Of a DNA stretch of 64,000 nt, positions 11,392-22,003 are shown one piece after another. Source of the stretch: Spiroplasma eriocheiris (GTDB lineage: Bacteria > Bacillota_I > Bacilli_A > Mycoplasmatales > Mycoplasmataceae); assembly GCF_001029265.1 (NCBI RefSeq), contig NZ_CP011856.1, forward strand, positions 682,001-746,000, given 5' to 3'. Numbering within the stretch: position 1 is the stretch's first letter; each line of letters opens with the position of its first letter. The notes under the pieces are model-generated. The model was not told the origin of the DNA and ran no database searches. It was given only the letters and a program-made list of their open reading frames with translations. The position numbers and the translations under genes are program-made.

Positions 11392-12174
11392 ATGGGAAAA
11401 CCAACTTTTTGTCCAATTCATTTAAAAATTCATGAATGTTCAGAAAATACTAACCGAGCAATTTCTTCAGCTAATGAAACAAAAATTAAAGCAAAAATGA
11501 GTCGCATGTTAAATCCAACAATTGCGACCGTTGAATCAGGAAATGCCGAAAAGGGGACAATTCAATATATTTTACAAAATGCTAAAAAAAATAATGCCTC
11601 GTTAAAATCAAAATTAGGATTAGAAACAGAAGAGGGAATGTCAACAGGTATTGATGAAAATGATATTAAAGCAAAAATGGCTCGTTTAAGAGCAGCCGTT
11701 ACTGGCCAACCAGCTCCTGTTGAAAGTAATTTGGATAGTAACTCCCCTGCTCTTAATTCATCAACTTCGGGGTTAAGAGAAATTATTGATCATGCTTACC
11801 AAGTTAATCGTCATTTTAATCAAAATATTGCTAATAATCAAGATGACAATAATACCTTATCAGCCACAATCTTAGCAGATGCTGATTTGGATCAATTAAA
11901 TGCTGAAATGACAAAAAAACAATCAACACCTAATAAACAAAAAAAAGCTGGTTCTCCTGCATCGAAATCAAAATCAGCGGATAAACCATCATCTCAAGTT
12001 GTTAAAACGGCTAATAATGGTAAAAAAACAACAACAGTAAAATCAACGATTGATAAGAAAGTACCTAATAATAAAAAAACAGCAATTAATAAAACTGTGG
12101 TGTTATCAATTGATGAAGTTGAAAAATTAATTGAAGCTGCGGTTAATAAAGCAATTAATAAAAAAAATAAATAA
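11392..12174 (+). CDS. Hypothetical Lys/Ser-rich cytosolic protein (260 aa)
   Basis: A complete ORF with a GGGGAATC region upstream. It has no signal peptide or membrane span. The N-terminus holds CPIHLKIHEC, a possible metal-binding Cys-His group. Two similar segments (IKAKMSRMLNP near residue 33 and IKAKMARLRAAV near 87) suggest an internal duplication. Residues about 175-230 are low complexity (Lys, Ser, Thr, Asn) and probably unfolded, and the end is a short amphipathic helix rich in Lys. The gene stands alone between its own promoter and a hairpin. I do not recognise the family. Confidence 0.75.
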   Translation: MGKPTFCPIHLKIHECSENTNRAISSANETKIKAKMSRMLNPTIATVESGNAEKGTIQYILQNAKKNNASLKSKLGLETEEGMSTGIDENDIKAKMARLRAAVTGQPAPVESNLDSNSPALNSSTSGLREIIDHAYQVNRHFNQNIANNQDDNNTLSATILADADLDQLNAEMTKKQSTPNKQKKAGSPASKSKSADKPSSQVVKTANNGKKTTTVKSTIDKKVPNNKKTAINKTVVLSIDEVEKLIEAAVNKAINKKNK

Positions 12175-12179
12175 AAAAT

Positions 12180-12236
12180 AATAGGGGACTTAAATTATTT
12201 AATTAAGTTAATATAAATCTACTTCCCCTATTCAAA
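12180..12236 (+). terminator. Inverted repeat, possible terminator
   Basis: AATAGGGGA (12180-12188) pairs with TCCCCTATT (12224-12232) across an A/T-rich loop of 35 bases, followed by CAAATTTTATT. The long loop makes termination less certain. Confidence 0.45.
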
Positions 12237-12566
12237 TTTTATTATACCGATTACAATGAAATATTTCAGTTTCATTATAAAATATTATAAATAATTTTTA
12301 AATAATAGAAAATATTATTGTAATTTTTAAGAAACGGAATATAATATGGGTATGGGAAATAATAATTTCCTAATAAATTTAGCAATTTTTATAGAAATAT
12401 TTACTAACTTTAATTTTTATATTTAATAAAATAAGAAACTATCTCTCCCCTTTTAGTTTTAAATATCTCTGATTAAATACAATATAATTAATTATAAAAA
12501 TAAGTTTATTTTCAATCTTTTCACTTTTAGAAAGTAGATGTTTCTATCATACAATTGTCATAAAGA
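12237..12566. other. Intergenic region
   Basis: 330 bases of A/T-rich sequence. It contains a small palindrome GGAAATAATAATTTCC near 12355 but no ORF with a ribosome site and no clear RNA. Confidence 0.4.
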
Positions 12567-12599
12567 TAAAATTCGATTAGAATCTAATCGAATTTTATT
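12567..12599 (-). terminator. Terminator of the SEC-C operon
   Basis: A nearly perfect palindrome: ATAAAATTCGATTAGA, one base, then its complement. The stop codon of the last operon gene lies inside it. Confidence 0.8.
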
Positions 12600-13122
12600 C
12601 ATTATTAGGAGTTTTTATTGCTTGTAAGAAAGAAAAAGTTTTTTTCCCAATAATTGTTTTTTTATCGGTTTCACCATCAACATTATAAATTAATTTTTTT
12701 GTGATTCCCTTAACAGCAATCCCGACAATGGCTGTTAGCGGGACTTCTTCATCTAAAAAGAAGATGGCATTGTCATTAACTTTAATTCATAAGCTATTCA
12801 AGCATTGGGTTTGAATTATTAAATAAACTAAGATTAAACCATAGTCAATTAAGCCAATAATAACATATAAGTAAGAAAAAATTGGAGCAATATTGGGGAT
12901 CGTTAATAATAAAATATAATCAACAATAATAAAAATAATAACGGGGGTTAAAACAGCATAGATAAAAATAAAAATAAAACGGAGCATCGCCGTTCACCGA
13001 AATTCTTGACGATAGTCTTTAACATCCCGTTGGCGATGATATTGCATCATGAATAAAAAATTAAAAACATACAATGCTAACGCTAAAATTAAGGTAAAAA
13101 CTAATATTATATGTAATTCCAT
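12595..13122 (-). CDS. Small membrane protein, last gene of the SEC-C operon (175 aa)
   Basis: The start at 13122 is one base below the stop of the preceding gene, so the two are translationally coupled. The protein opens with a membrane span (residues 2-27), then a basic loop RQRDVKDYRQEFRW, then two or three spans between residues 48 and 110. The last 65 residues are soluble, with the segment DEEVPLTAIVGIAVKGITKK. I do not recognise the family. Its place in the operon suggests it acts with the two membrane proteins encoded upstream. Confidence 0.7.
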
Positions 13123-13123
13123 T

Positions 13124-13753
13124 TTAACTTCCCTTCTCTGTGGTAATTAATTTTTGTTGTTGTAATAATAGTTTATGTAAGATCATTGATATTTTAACAT
13201 TTTTTGTTAAAAACTTATAAATATTATCCTTGGTACTAATAAAAAAACCAACTTCAAAGGCACTATTAAGATTAAAAATGCTGGGATAGCAATAAATAAT
13301 ATCTTTTAACCAGATTGTTTTATAAGTTTTAATATCATCAATTAATACTCGTTTATTAGTAACATATAGATTTCCATAGTATCTTCTCGTGCGGTGCGGT
13401 GATTTTAAGTTAATATAGCCATTTAAATTTTCAATTTTATATTGGGGTTGTTCAGGTTTCACCGGGGGATATAAATAAAAACTATTATGGTTAATTTCTT
13501 TGGTGTTTTCTAAGATATACACTTCTACTTCTTCTTTAGCATAACATACTTCATCAACTGGCAGTTGATAATTAATGGTAATTGCTTGTAAAGGGGTTGT
13601 TAATTCTTGATGTTGATCATTAATTGCCGTTTGAAAACTACGATAAACTTTTTTATAATTTTGAATTTTAACTTGCTGAATAATTCCTAAAATTAAAGTA
13701 ATCATTACTGAAATTCCCATTACACCAAAGAAAATAATAAATCCAATTTCCAT
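13124..13753 (-). CDS. Membrane-anchored protein with PH-like segment, copy 1 (209 aa)
   Basis: It starts at ATG 13753 with AGGGGGGTAG just upstream. One N-terminal membrane span (residues 4-25) is followed by a soluble domain. The segment GNLYVTNKRVLIDD and the following WLKDIIYCYP look like the strands of bacterial PH-type (bPH) folds. The same pattern (GYLFITNQRILIVN, then TIWELAKI) occurs in the next upstream gene, so the two are divergent duplicates. Cellular role unknown; a structural or envelope-associated role is a guess from the single-span plus PH-like layout. Confidence 0.65.
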   Translation of the reverse strand: MEIGFIIFFGVMGISVMITLILGIIQQVKIQNYKKVYRSFQTAINDQHQELTTPLQAITINYQLPVDEVCYAKEEVEVYILENTKEINHNSFYLYPPVKPEQPQYKIENLNGYINLKSPHRTRRYYGNLYVTNKRVLIDDIKTYKTIWLKDIIYCYPSIFNLNSAFEVGFFISTKDNIYKFLTKNVKISMILHKLLLQQQKLITTEKGS

Positions 13754-13757
13754 GTTG

Positions 13758-14363
13758 CTACCCCCCTGCTGTTTGCACTTTTTTAATTAAATATGGTATT
13801 TTTAAATCATTACTAATGATAAAATACTTATTTTGCTCATAATATAAGAAAAATCCCTGGTATAAGCGTTGATTAATCCGAACGATTGATAATTCTAAGT
13901 TCGTAATTTTTGCTAGTTCCCAAATTGTAGTAATTTCAGGGTTAACAATTAAAATTCGTTGGTTCGTAATAAATAAATACCCTTCTTGAAAAAAAACTGG
14001 AACAGGACTTTTTAAAAAACGATTTTTCCCGGCATAACCAACGTTAATTCCCCCTGGGAATTTAATTACATATTCAGAATGGTTACTAATTTGTTTTTTG
14101 CCTAATAACGGCATTAAATAACTGTTAATCGCTATTGTATAATATACCATCTCATTTGGTTGCAATTTAATCTTAACTTTAATTGGACTAACGGCTAACT
14201 GGGGATAATCATTACTAATAAAACTTTGATTATCAACTTCTAATTTTTTAAAAATTTCAAAAATAAGGTTTTTTTTCTTATAGTTAAACCATATTAAAAA
14301 ACCAAGAAAAATTAGTGATAATCCAATAAATAAGCCAATAAATACTCACCCAATTGTTGTCAT
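13758..14363 (-). CDS. Membrane-anchored protein with PH-like segment, copy 2 (201 aa)
   Basis: The ATG at 14363 is followed by one span (WVFIGLFIGLSLIFLGFLIW) and a soluble part of about 170 residues containing GYLFITNQRILIVNPE. It lies 11 bases after the SEC-C gene stop and 4 bases before the next gene, inside one operon. The similarity to copy 1 extends over the FITNQRILI / YVTNKRVLI core. A TTG at 14165 could be taken as a start but would lose the span; the ATG at 14363 with AAGGGAAC upstream is preferred. Confidence 0.65.
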
Positions 14364-14374
14364 GTCGTTCCCTT

Positions 14375-15625
14375 CTATTTAATAATATTAATCCCTTTAT
14401 TAAAATTATTAATAAATGTTTGTAACATTAATTCTTCCCCACTATTACGCGGTTGTTCAAAACGATTGTAATAATAAATATTAATTAATTCTTTTGTTTT
14501 ACTATTTAATTTATCATAATACTTTTGGTTAATTAAGATGTGGTTAGCTTGGTTAATAATTAAACTTGAACTATAGGTTAACCATTCTTTTTCGGTTTTA
14601 ATTTTTTCTGTTCATTCATTAAAGTATAAATTATAAATCCGGTTATTTTTATGATAATAAAAGTTAATAACCCCTGTGTTATTTTCGACCGTGTTAATTA
14701 CAAATAATAATTTATTTGGTAAAAACAGGTTGTTTGGGGAATTAATCGCTTGAAAAGTAATTGGGGTAATTTGGGCTAATAAAATATCATTAATAGTAAA
14801 TGAGGTTAATGGTTTTTTGAGCACAATTTGGTGTTTAAGATAGCTTTTATTAGTATTATCTAGATCATTAACTAAGCGGTATAATTCTAATTCATAAATT
14901 AAATGGAGTTTAATAAGTTTTCGAATTTTTAAAGTTAAGATCACTTGTTCGGCCACACTTAATAACTGATAAAAATTAATAAAAGTTTCATAACAAACCT
15001 GGTGATCAATTAAGTTATCTCCAATGTTCATTAACAACGCTTTTAACTGGGGAGTTAATAACTTTGGATTATTTAAATACTCATCACTATGATTTTGACA
15101 AAGTAAATAAAAATAATAAGGACAATCCGAGGCGCTTTCTTCTAAGGCTAAAAAGTTATTCTTAATATTTTTAAAAAAATGTTTTTCTTGATAGCGATCA
15201 ATAAAATAATTTCCTTTAATTAACTCAGGGTTATAAAGGTCATTGCGAACAGTTGGATTTTGACAATCTCTTAAAATACATTCATTTTGTTGTTGTTGAT
15301 TACGAACATTAGTATAATGTTCTTTTTCTTGGTAAAGATATTGTTCTTTTAACTGAGGGTCACTAATTGCTTGTAAAATTGACAGATATTCATCCCGTTC
15401 ATGGGGAGTTGCTAATACTAATGGTTTACAACAATCTTGGTATTTTTTCCCACTGAAACAAATGCAATCTTCATTATCCGCAATGGTAAAAATTGGTTTA
15501 TAGTATTGATGCAAATAATCTAACTGGTCATCATCCAGAAAATAACTCTTTAGTAAAGCATCAAACATTGATCGTTCTTGGCCTTTTAAATTATCATTGA
15601 AATGTTTTTCGATTTGATCACTCAT
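14375..15625 (-). CDS. SEC-C motif protein (416 aa)
   Basis: The first gene of a four-gene operon; ATG at 15625 with AAAAAGGGG upstream. Near residue 50 it has CICFSGKKYQDCC, the SEC-C zinc-binding motif (CxC...CC) first described at the SecA C-terminus and found in many unrelated proteins. The remainder is helical, rich in Leu, Asn and Tyr, without a recognisable domain, and has no membrane span. In this setting SEC-C may bind zinc and dock to ribosomes or SecB-like partners, but this is inference. The three downstream genes are membrane proteins. Confidence 0.75.
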
Positions 15626-15705
15626 TTTGAAACCCCTTTTTCCTAATCATTCATTATATATTATAAACTAAAATTAAGATTTTAATGCTGGTTAACAGGT
15701 TTTTT

Positions 15706-15738
15706 TCTCCCCTATCGGCAAAAAAATCTCCCCTGCCC
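15706..15738. repeat. Twin CTCCCCT boxes 21 bases apart
   Basis: TCTCCCCTATCGG (15706-15718) and TCTCCCCTGCCC (15727-15738) start exactly 21 bases apart. A pair with the same spacing is at 45376-45408. They lie between the candidate RNA terminator and the SEC-C operon promoter region. Confidence 0.5.
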
Positions 15739-15741
15739 ACT

Positions 15742-16051
15742 AAAAAAGAGCCTCTTGTAAAAGAGACCCCCAAAGGCAACATATAGATTTTTTAGTACTT
15801 ATATTGTTTAATGAACTTTATTATTTTAACAAGCATTTTTTACATATAAATAAATTATTTATCCAATACAGACAGCATATTTGACCTTAAATTTTTATAC
15901 TATTATCATTATTTCTCATCAAAACAATATAATTACTTCTCAATTTTGTAGTCTTGATAGCAAGGTTAAACCTAGAATCAATTATTTATTACATGGACCG
16001 TGAATTAATAAGTAATATTTTCCATAGTTTTAACCGTTTCTTCTTAACTAC
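15742..16051 (-). ncRNA. Candidate structured small RNA, about 310 nt
   Basis: On the minus strand a TATAAT (16058-16063) precedes a stretch with nested complementary arms: TTTGTAGT with ACT ACAAA (16047-16054 and 15945-15952), GGTTAAA with TTTAACC (16029-16035 and 15964-15970), and a 10-base arm pair with one mismatch (16007-16016 and 15981-15990). The stretch ends in a strong terminator hairpin (GTCTCTT, loop TTAC, AAGAGGC, T6; 15742-15767). No ORF with a ribosome site fits. It does not match the conserved cores of tmRNA, RNase P RNA or SRP RNA that I know. It could also be a long leader, but the SEC-C gene has its own TATAAT-like sequence downstream. Confidence 0.45.
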
Positions 16052-16221
16052 AAATTCATTATATCGCAAATTTTGTAAAATTCATAAAAATATTCAAAAA
16101 ATTTTAATTTTTTTTATTAATTTTTTATAAAAATATTCAAAATTTTATAAATTTTATGATAATTAAATGTTATTCTTACCTTATCATATTCCAGAATGAC
16201 TGTCAAATAACTGATAAAATA

Positions 16222-16246
16222 TTTAAAAACACTCACAAGGAGTGGT
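16222..16246 (-). terminator. Terminator of the FtsX-type permease gene
   Basis: On the minus strand CACTC, loop CTTGT, GAGTG and T5 follow the stop codon. Confidence 0.75.
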
Positions 16247-19200
16247 TATTGTCTTTTTGTTAAATCAATTAACCGCTGTTTTTTCATTCGTAATAGAATA
16301 AAGACTGTTTCTACAACGGTTAAAGCTAATAGTGCTAACACCACAATTACAATACTTTGTCATGAAAAAGCAAAGGTAAAGAGGATTCCTGTCATATTAA
16401 AGATCAGACGGACAATAATAATTCAGGCACCATACGAGATTAGGAATGGTAATCCGAGACCAATTGCAAAAGCAAAGATATATCAAGCTAAAACATAGGT
16501 TAAAACCTTACCATTTGAATATCCCATTGCTTTCATTGTTGCCATAATTATTTTATTTTCTTCAATGGTCATGTTAATTAAAACTACCAAGATAAAGGCC
16601 ACAATAATAAAGGTAAAGATCGCGGTAATTTCTAATAATAAAATAACATTTCCAAACACTTTTTCTAATGCTTCTTGGACCATTTTTAATGGTGAAATTG
16701 TGTTTTGACCATTTAAAATACTCATATTTAACATTGATTTCATCACGAGGGTTGGTTGCGTAGCACCCGGTGGGGTCGCAAAGAACTGATAATTAGCACT
16801 CGTAGTTCCTAGTTTAGAAAACATTGTTAAGTAATCTTCAGGTTGGAAACTATTTACGCGACGTGAAATAATAACATTATTTCCAAAATAAGGATGACTA
16901 TCAAACCACGTATCATCATTAGGATCATTAGGATTATGAATTCCCATTAGATGCCGTAAAGTTTGAATATTCATAAAAATATTTTGGGTAGAAGTATCAT
17001 TGGTAACATAACCAACAATTTTAACTTTTACTTTTTTCGAATCACTTGGAGTAATTCGTAAGTTTCATTCAAACGGACTATTGATCGGAACTTCCCCACT
17101 ATATCAAATCCGTTTTGCAACCACAATTGGAATTGGATCAGTTGCCAAGTTAACCGGGGTAAATATCTCATCAATATTACTTGTTTTATCATTAAAATTA
17201 AAATAATCTTTAAAATCACTGTTTGGATCTAAGCCGTAGACATCGGCTCTTTTAATTTTAGTATCGGCATTAATTGCATTCGGAGTTAATGCCGAACTTA
17301 ACATTGATAAGTCTAATTTTTTATCAATTACAAACTTACTAAAAGCAACATTTGGAAGTTGATTAGCTGTTTTGGCACTTTGTAAAAAGGTTGTTAAAGC
17401 AACTACTTGGTTAGGCGGAATCATTGTTTTTAAAATATCAATTAGTTGTTTAAACGACCCACTATGAACAGCTTGTTTTAAATAATCCCCGTTCATACAA
17501 ACATTCATCATTGAACGTTGTAAAATATCTTGAATGTTAGGATCAATAACTTCTTCCTTATCCTGACGATCACGAAAATGAATTGGTAAGTTCTGATTGG
17601 CTCATTCATACGAACAGTTAAAGGCACTTCAGTCTAAACTAGTGCTAAGTTCTTGTTGTTCTAACCAGGTGTAGTTTCATTTATCAGGATTATAATCAAT
17701 TTCTAAGTGTTGGTTTGGTTTAGTTGAGGTTTGATATTGAAATTGCGATGGTAAATTAACAATTTGGGTAACATTATGACCATAACTGCGCATTAAATCG
17801 TTAATATAACCATTAAATAAGTCAATCACGTTAAATTCAAATAATAACACCAAACAACCAAATAAGAAAGTTATTAAGACCGTAAACCATTTGGAAATTG
17901 ATTTTTGAGCAAACGAAGTTGTTAACCGGACCCCAAATGGTAAGAATACTAATGGTTTTCGAACATATTTTACTAGTTGTTTTGCCCGTTTAACTTTTAC
18001 CCGTTCGCGTTCATTAATTAAATCTAATGGTTTGGTGCGTAAAATAATAATTGTAATTAAATAAGTAATGGCAGCAAAAATGGTTGGAAATCCAATAATA
18101 AAGACAACAAAAATAATTCAATTATTATAAACATTATCAAATGGTAGTAAAGCCACCGGTTTGTTTAAAATGGTGAAATAGGCAGATACTCCTAAGGAAC
18201 CTAAGTAACCAAATAAACAAGCTACAAAAATTGTAATAATAATGGGTACAACAACTCCAAACGATAACTCGGGAGTATGGTATCCTAACGCTTTTAAAAT
18301 CCCTAAGGTTTTTCGTTGGGATTTAATATCGCGTTTAATAAAGAAATAAACAATGACTAACACCACAATTGAAGCAGCTAAGCAAACAACGGAAAACATA
18401 ATATAATTTAGTTGAATAAATGTTTGTTGCTGACCAGCTTCCCCAACATCATTATACTGGGTAATAATCTGGTACCAACTGGCGGTAAAATAATTAAAAA
18501 TTAGTTCATTTAAGTAATTATACGCTTGGTTAAAATCATCTTCAGGCGCAAACTTTAGATAGCCCTGGTAATTATTTGTTAAACTTGGATTATAAGACAT
18601 GATCTTATTAAAATCATTGTTAGTCATATAGACTAAAGCTGTTTTAACATTCCCACTGCTGGCAAAGTTTCCCGAGGCAGCACCAAAGGTTTGGTACATA
18701 ATATCACTATAAGCATATCCTTCTCCCATAATTTGGTAATAATTAGGGTTCCCGTCACTATCTTTGCCAATAATAATTCCGTTTCCTAAGCTATAATTCA
18801 TCTCTTCTAAGAAATAACGGTTAACAATAATTTGCCCATCAGTAATATTATCCGCAGTTACTAAACCTTTATTAATATAGGGAATATTAAGATTAGGATT
18901 AGTTCAAATCGCATCGCTTGAATTTTGATAAGCATTCACTAAATGATAATCAATATTATCTACAACTAAGTCTGTACTATTATTCACAACTAAGTCTCAC
19001 GTTGATAAGTGAAGATCAGGGTTCGCATTAGTTTTAATTAATTTATTAAAACTATAAGATACATAATTACAGTTTAATAATTTAATGTCCCGTAAAAACA
19101 TCTCTTTTGTTTTGCCCGGTTTAAAAGTTAAGCCATTATCATTGATGAACTTATCAAAAAGTTTATCTAACCCATCATTGCTAGTACTATCAAAACAAAC

Positions 19201-19548
19201 ACTTTTATTATTATTTGTTTGGGTAATAAAATTAATTCAGTCAGAAGCAGCTTTATCATTTCCATCAAAATTATCAAACCCTACTCAATCATTGGCAATT
19301 TTTGAATAAGTAAAAGTATTTAAGTCTAACTTATTTAAATTAACATGGACATCATAACGCTTAGAGTTAATCACCGCTTGGTTATATAAATGGTCAAGTT
19401 GACTATTATAAGTGAACATTCCACCAAAGACAGCAACGGATAAGAGCAGTAAAATAAAAATTGATAAATAATTTAAAATTTTTTTATATAAATTCTGAAT
19501 TGAATTTTTTATTAATTTTTTAATACATATCCCTCGCCCACTTTTCAT
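16246..19548 (-). CDS. Large FtsX/MacB-type ABC permease (1100 aa)
   Basis: A single frame with many TGA Trp codons and no TAA or TAG from 19548 to 16246. The N-terminal span is at about residues 25-45, followed by a large extracellular domain (about 50-350). A cluster of three spans comes near residues 385-470, with the FtsX core (KRDIKSQRKTLGILKALGYH). A further span cluster and second extracellular domain follow, then a last FtsX core near the end (EENKIIMATMKAMGYSNGKV) and terminal spans. This duplicated FtsX layout is common in mollicute permeases that pair with a MacB-like ATPase. No ATPase gene is adjacent. The first ATG lacks an obvious ribosome site, while GGGCGAGGG lies 8 bases inside, so the true start may be slightly further in. 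Confidence 0.85.
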
Positions 19549-19620
19549 AAGTTTCGTTAATAATATTTTAATATAAAAATCCTTATTTTTATAATCTTTT
19601 CTAAAATTCTTATTAAAAAT

Positions 19621-19646
19621 AAAAAAAGTCTACCCCGAGACTTTTT
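19621..19646 (-). terminator. Terminator of the 81-residue repeat protein gene
   Basis: AAAAAAGTCT / AGACTTTTTT with a six-base loop. Confidence 0.9.
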
Positions 19647-19654
19647 TAAATAAA

Positions 19655-19900
19655 CTATTGATGTTTCCCCTTTGCTTGGCTTAAAACTGACGCTGCTAAT
19701 TCTTTTTCAATTTTTGATGAATTAGGATCAGTTAAAACCTTCGAAGCAAAACTTGCTTCTTCATCCCCAGTATGTTTTTCTGAATTTGACTGTGCTAACG
19801 CTGACGCTGCTAATCTTTTGGCAGTTGGTGTCGCATTCGGATCATGTAATACTTTGGCAGCAATGCTTGCTTCATTATGACTTGTTTTTTTATCTGACAT
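19655..19900 (-). CDS. Small two-repeat protein (81 aa)
   Basis: A perfect AAGGAGGAAAG site precedes the ATG. The protein consists of two copies of a 28-residue unit of the form EAS(I/F)A(A/S)KVLxDPN followed by A(A/S)(A/S)xLAQ-type helix, joined by a short polar linker. Each unit is probably a helix pair. Similar short KVLxDP...AAS proteins are annotated as hypothetical in many bacteria; I know no established function. It is monocistronic with its own terminator. Confidence 0.8.
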   Translation of the reverse strand: MSDKKTSHNEASIAAKVLHDPNATPTAKRLAASALAQSNSEKHTGDEEASFASKVLTDPNSSKIEKELAASVLSQAKGKHQ

Positions 19901-19965
19901 AGTCTTTCCTCCTTGTTAATAATTTTATTATATCAATTACTACCAGAAAGAAAAGATATTTTGAA

Positions 19966-20844
19966 TTATAATGCTAAGTCTTTATGGATGACAATTAAAT
20001 TACCACCATAATAACCACCACCACCGGCGATAATCATCACGGGCATTTGTCACGCAAAATCTAAGGCATGAATTGGTTTTACTTCGGCATAAATTGTACC
20101 ATGAAAACCAACCGGAATCGATGGATCATTCATATCTGGTAATTCTCCAAAATTGAAGGGTAGATTAAAGAATGAAGTAATAGTAAAATATTTAAAATAT
20201 TTTAAGAATTTAAATTGGGCATCAATCCCTGACATCTGACTTAAAATGGCACAAATAATAAACCATGTTGATACTCCAATCGCAACTGATAAGGCTGCTC
20301 CTGGTTTATTAAAAAAGCCCATAATAACTCAGTTAATTGCTGTTCACAAGAATGATAAAAATAGAAAACTAAAACTTGCTAACACAATATCAACTTGTGC
20401 TTGGTGATGAAAATCACGATAAAGAGCCGCAAAGAAGATTAATTGTAAAATTAGCATCACAATATTAACCATCATAATTGATGACAAAATAACAAATAAT
20501 TTTGAATTTAAAATTGTTCTTCTGGTCATGGGAGTTGTTAACCACGAAGCTAAATAACCCCGATCAGTTTCTTTTACTAGTAAAATATGGATCAGAACAA
20601 TTCCAAAGGCAAACATTAAAATAAACCCTGGCACACCATACAAAGTAGATGGTAATAAAATTGCCCCGCCTAACTCACTCGAACTTCCGATGCTCCCCGA
20701 ACTAGATTTGTTAATCGTAATTCCGGGGGCAAAACTATTTAAAATTAGCGCCGGGATTAATAATACAACGAATAAAATAAAGAAAATAATAATTGAAATA
20801 ATTACACTTTTAAATTGGGCCTTAACAAACTTAAAATTAATCAT
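19966..20844 (-). CDS. ABC-2 type permease (292 aa)
   Basis: The start is taken at ATG 20844 because GAGGTG lies 9 bases upstream and it overlaps the ATPase stop by 8 bases; an upstream in-frame ATG at 20859 has no ribosome site. The protein has about six membrane spans: one near residues 15-38, a periplasmic-type loop with GSSSELGG, then spans from about 70 to 270. LLVKETDRGYLASWLTTPMTRR is the cytosolic coupling region typical of ABC-2 exporters. With the ATPase at 20837..21742 it forms a two-gene exporter; substrate unknown. Confidence 0.85.
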
Positions 20845-21742
20845 TGAATTGCACCTCATCTTTATAAAATTTAATAAAATGTTGCTCTAAATTAAAAGGT
20901 AATTCTTTAAAGTATTCCAATTGATAATTTGAGACTTCCTTTAAAAATTTATTAACATCCGCATTTTTAACTTCGACTTTAATAATTTTAACCATTTGGT
21001 CAGTGCCAATAACTCGTCAGTTAGTTGTGGCAAAATTATTATAGTCATTTAAAGTACTAAATTTTAATTCATAAATTTTATCGGCATTATTTTTGATTTC
21101 ACGCACATCAACTTCTGAAACAATTTTTCCTTTTTTAATAACAGCTACTTTATCACAAGTACTATCAATTTCGCCAAAAATATGGGAACTCATAAAAATA
21201 GTAGCTTCCTCTTTTTGAGCATTTTTAACTAATGTATCAAATTTTTGCTGCATTAATGGGTCTAAACCACTTGTTGGTTCATCTAAAATTAATACTTTTG
21301 GCTTATGCATAAATGCCGCAATAATGGCAACTTTTTGCTTCATCCCTTTTGACATTTTTTTTATTTTACGCTTGGGATCAAAATCAAAATATGCAATTAA
21401 TTTTTCCACATATTTTCAATCAACATTACCTCTAATTTCAGCAATAGTTTTTAAATAATTAATTCCCGTCATGTATTCTGGCAAACTAACTTCGGCGGCT
21501 AAATATCCTAAGTTTTCCATAATATTTTTTGTATCTTTTCAAATATCATAACCAAGAATTGTCCCCGTGCCCTGGTCTGATTTGATAAAACCAATCATTT
21601 GACGAATTACCGTTGTTTTGCCAGCTCCATTCGGACCGATAAAACCGTAAACTTCCCCTTTTTTAACGGTAATATTAATATCAAAGCACCCAACATTTGG
21701 ACTGTATCCCTTGGTTACATTTTGCAATGTAATAACATCCAT
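20837..21742 (-). CDS. ABC transporter ATP-binding protein (301 aa)
   Basis: A complete ATPase: Walker A GPNGAGKTT near residue 35, signature MSKGMKQKV, Walker B VLILDEPTSGLDP, switch His in MSSHIFGE. The C-terminal 90 residues are the accessory domain usual in ABC-2 exporter ATPases. A TATAAT lies about 30 bases upstream and GAAAGGATGAC precedes the ATG. The gene overlaps its permease by 8 bases. Confidence 0.9.
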
Positions 21743-21824
21743 TGTTTTGTCATCCTTTCATAATTATACTGTAATAATCATACCTTAATTTATAAAAAAT
21801 ATAAATCTATCTTTTAGAATTTGA

Positions 21825-21887
21825 TATAATTTAATTGCTAGAATATGGAAGATATTCTATGGTCTTATTTTAAAAAAAAAAAAAAAA
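21825..21887 (+). promoter_or_regulatory. Extended -10, 8-base inverted repeat and A16 tract
   Basis: TGATATAAT (TATAAT at 21825-21830) is an extended -10. About 9 bases on lies TAGAATAT-GGAAG-ATATTCTA (21839-21859), a perfect inverted repeat at the expected start of transcription, followed by A16 (21872-21887). It sits between the divergent ABC operon and the TauE-type gene, which also has a nearer extended -10 at 21963. It may be an operator or the start of a short RNA. Confidence 0.4.
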
Positions 21888-21959
21888 GTCAATATTTTTG
21901 CTTTTTTATTAACAAATTTAATTAACTAATTAATAAATTTTTATTCCTAAGCAGCAGAA

Positions 21960-21968
21960 TGGTATAAT
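21960..21968 (+). promoter_or_regulatory. Extended -10 of the TauE/SafE gene
   Basis: TGGTATAAT lies 36 bases before the ATG at 22004. Confidence 0.6.
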
Positions 21969-22003
21969 TAGCAAAAATAATAATTGAAAGGAATAATTTA
22001 GCG

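Noticed and set aside
15742-16051. tmRNA or RNase P RNA
   Set aside because: No alanine tRNA-like ends and no conserved RNase P core (such as GAGGAAAGUC or ACAGAAA) are visible.
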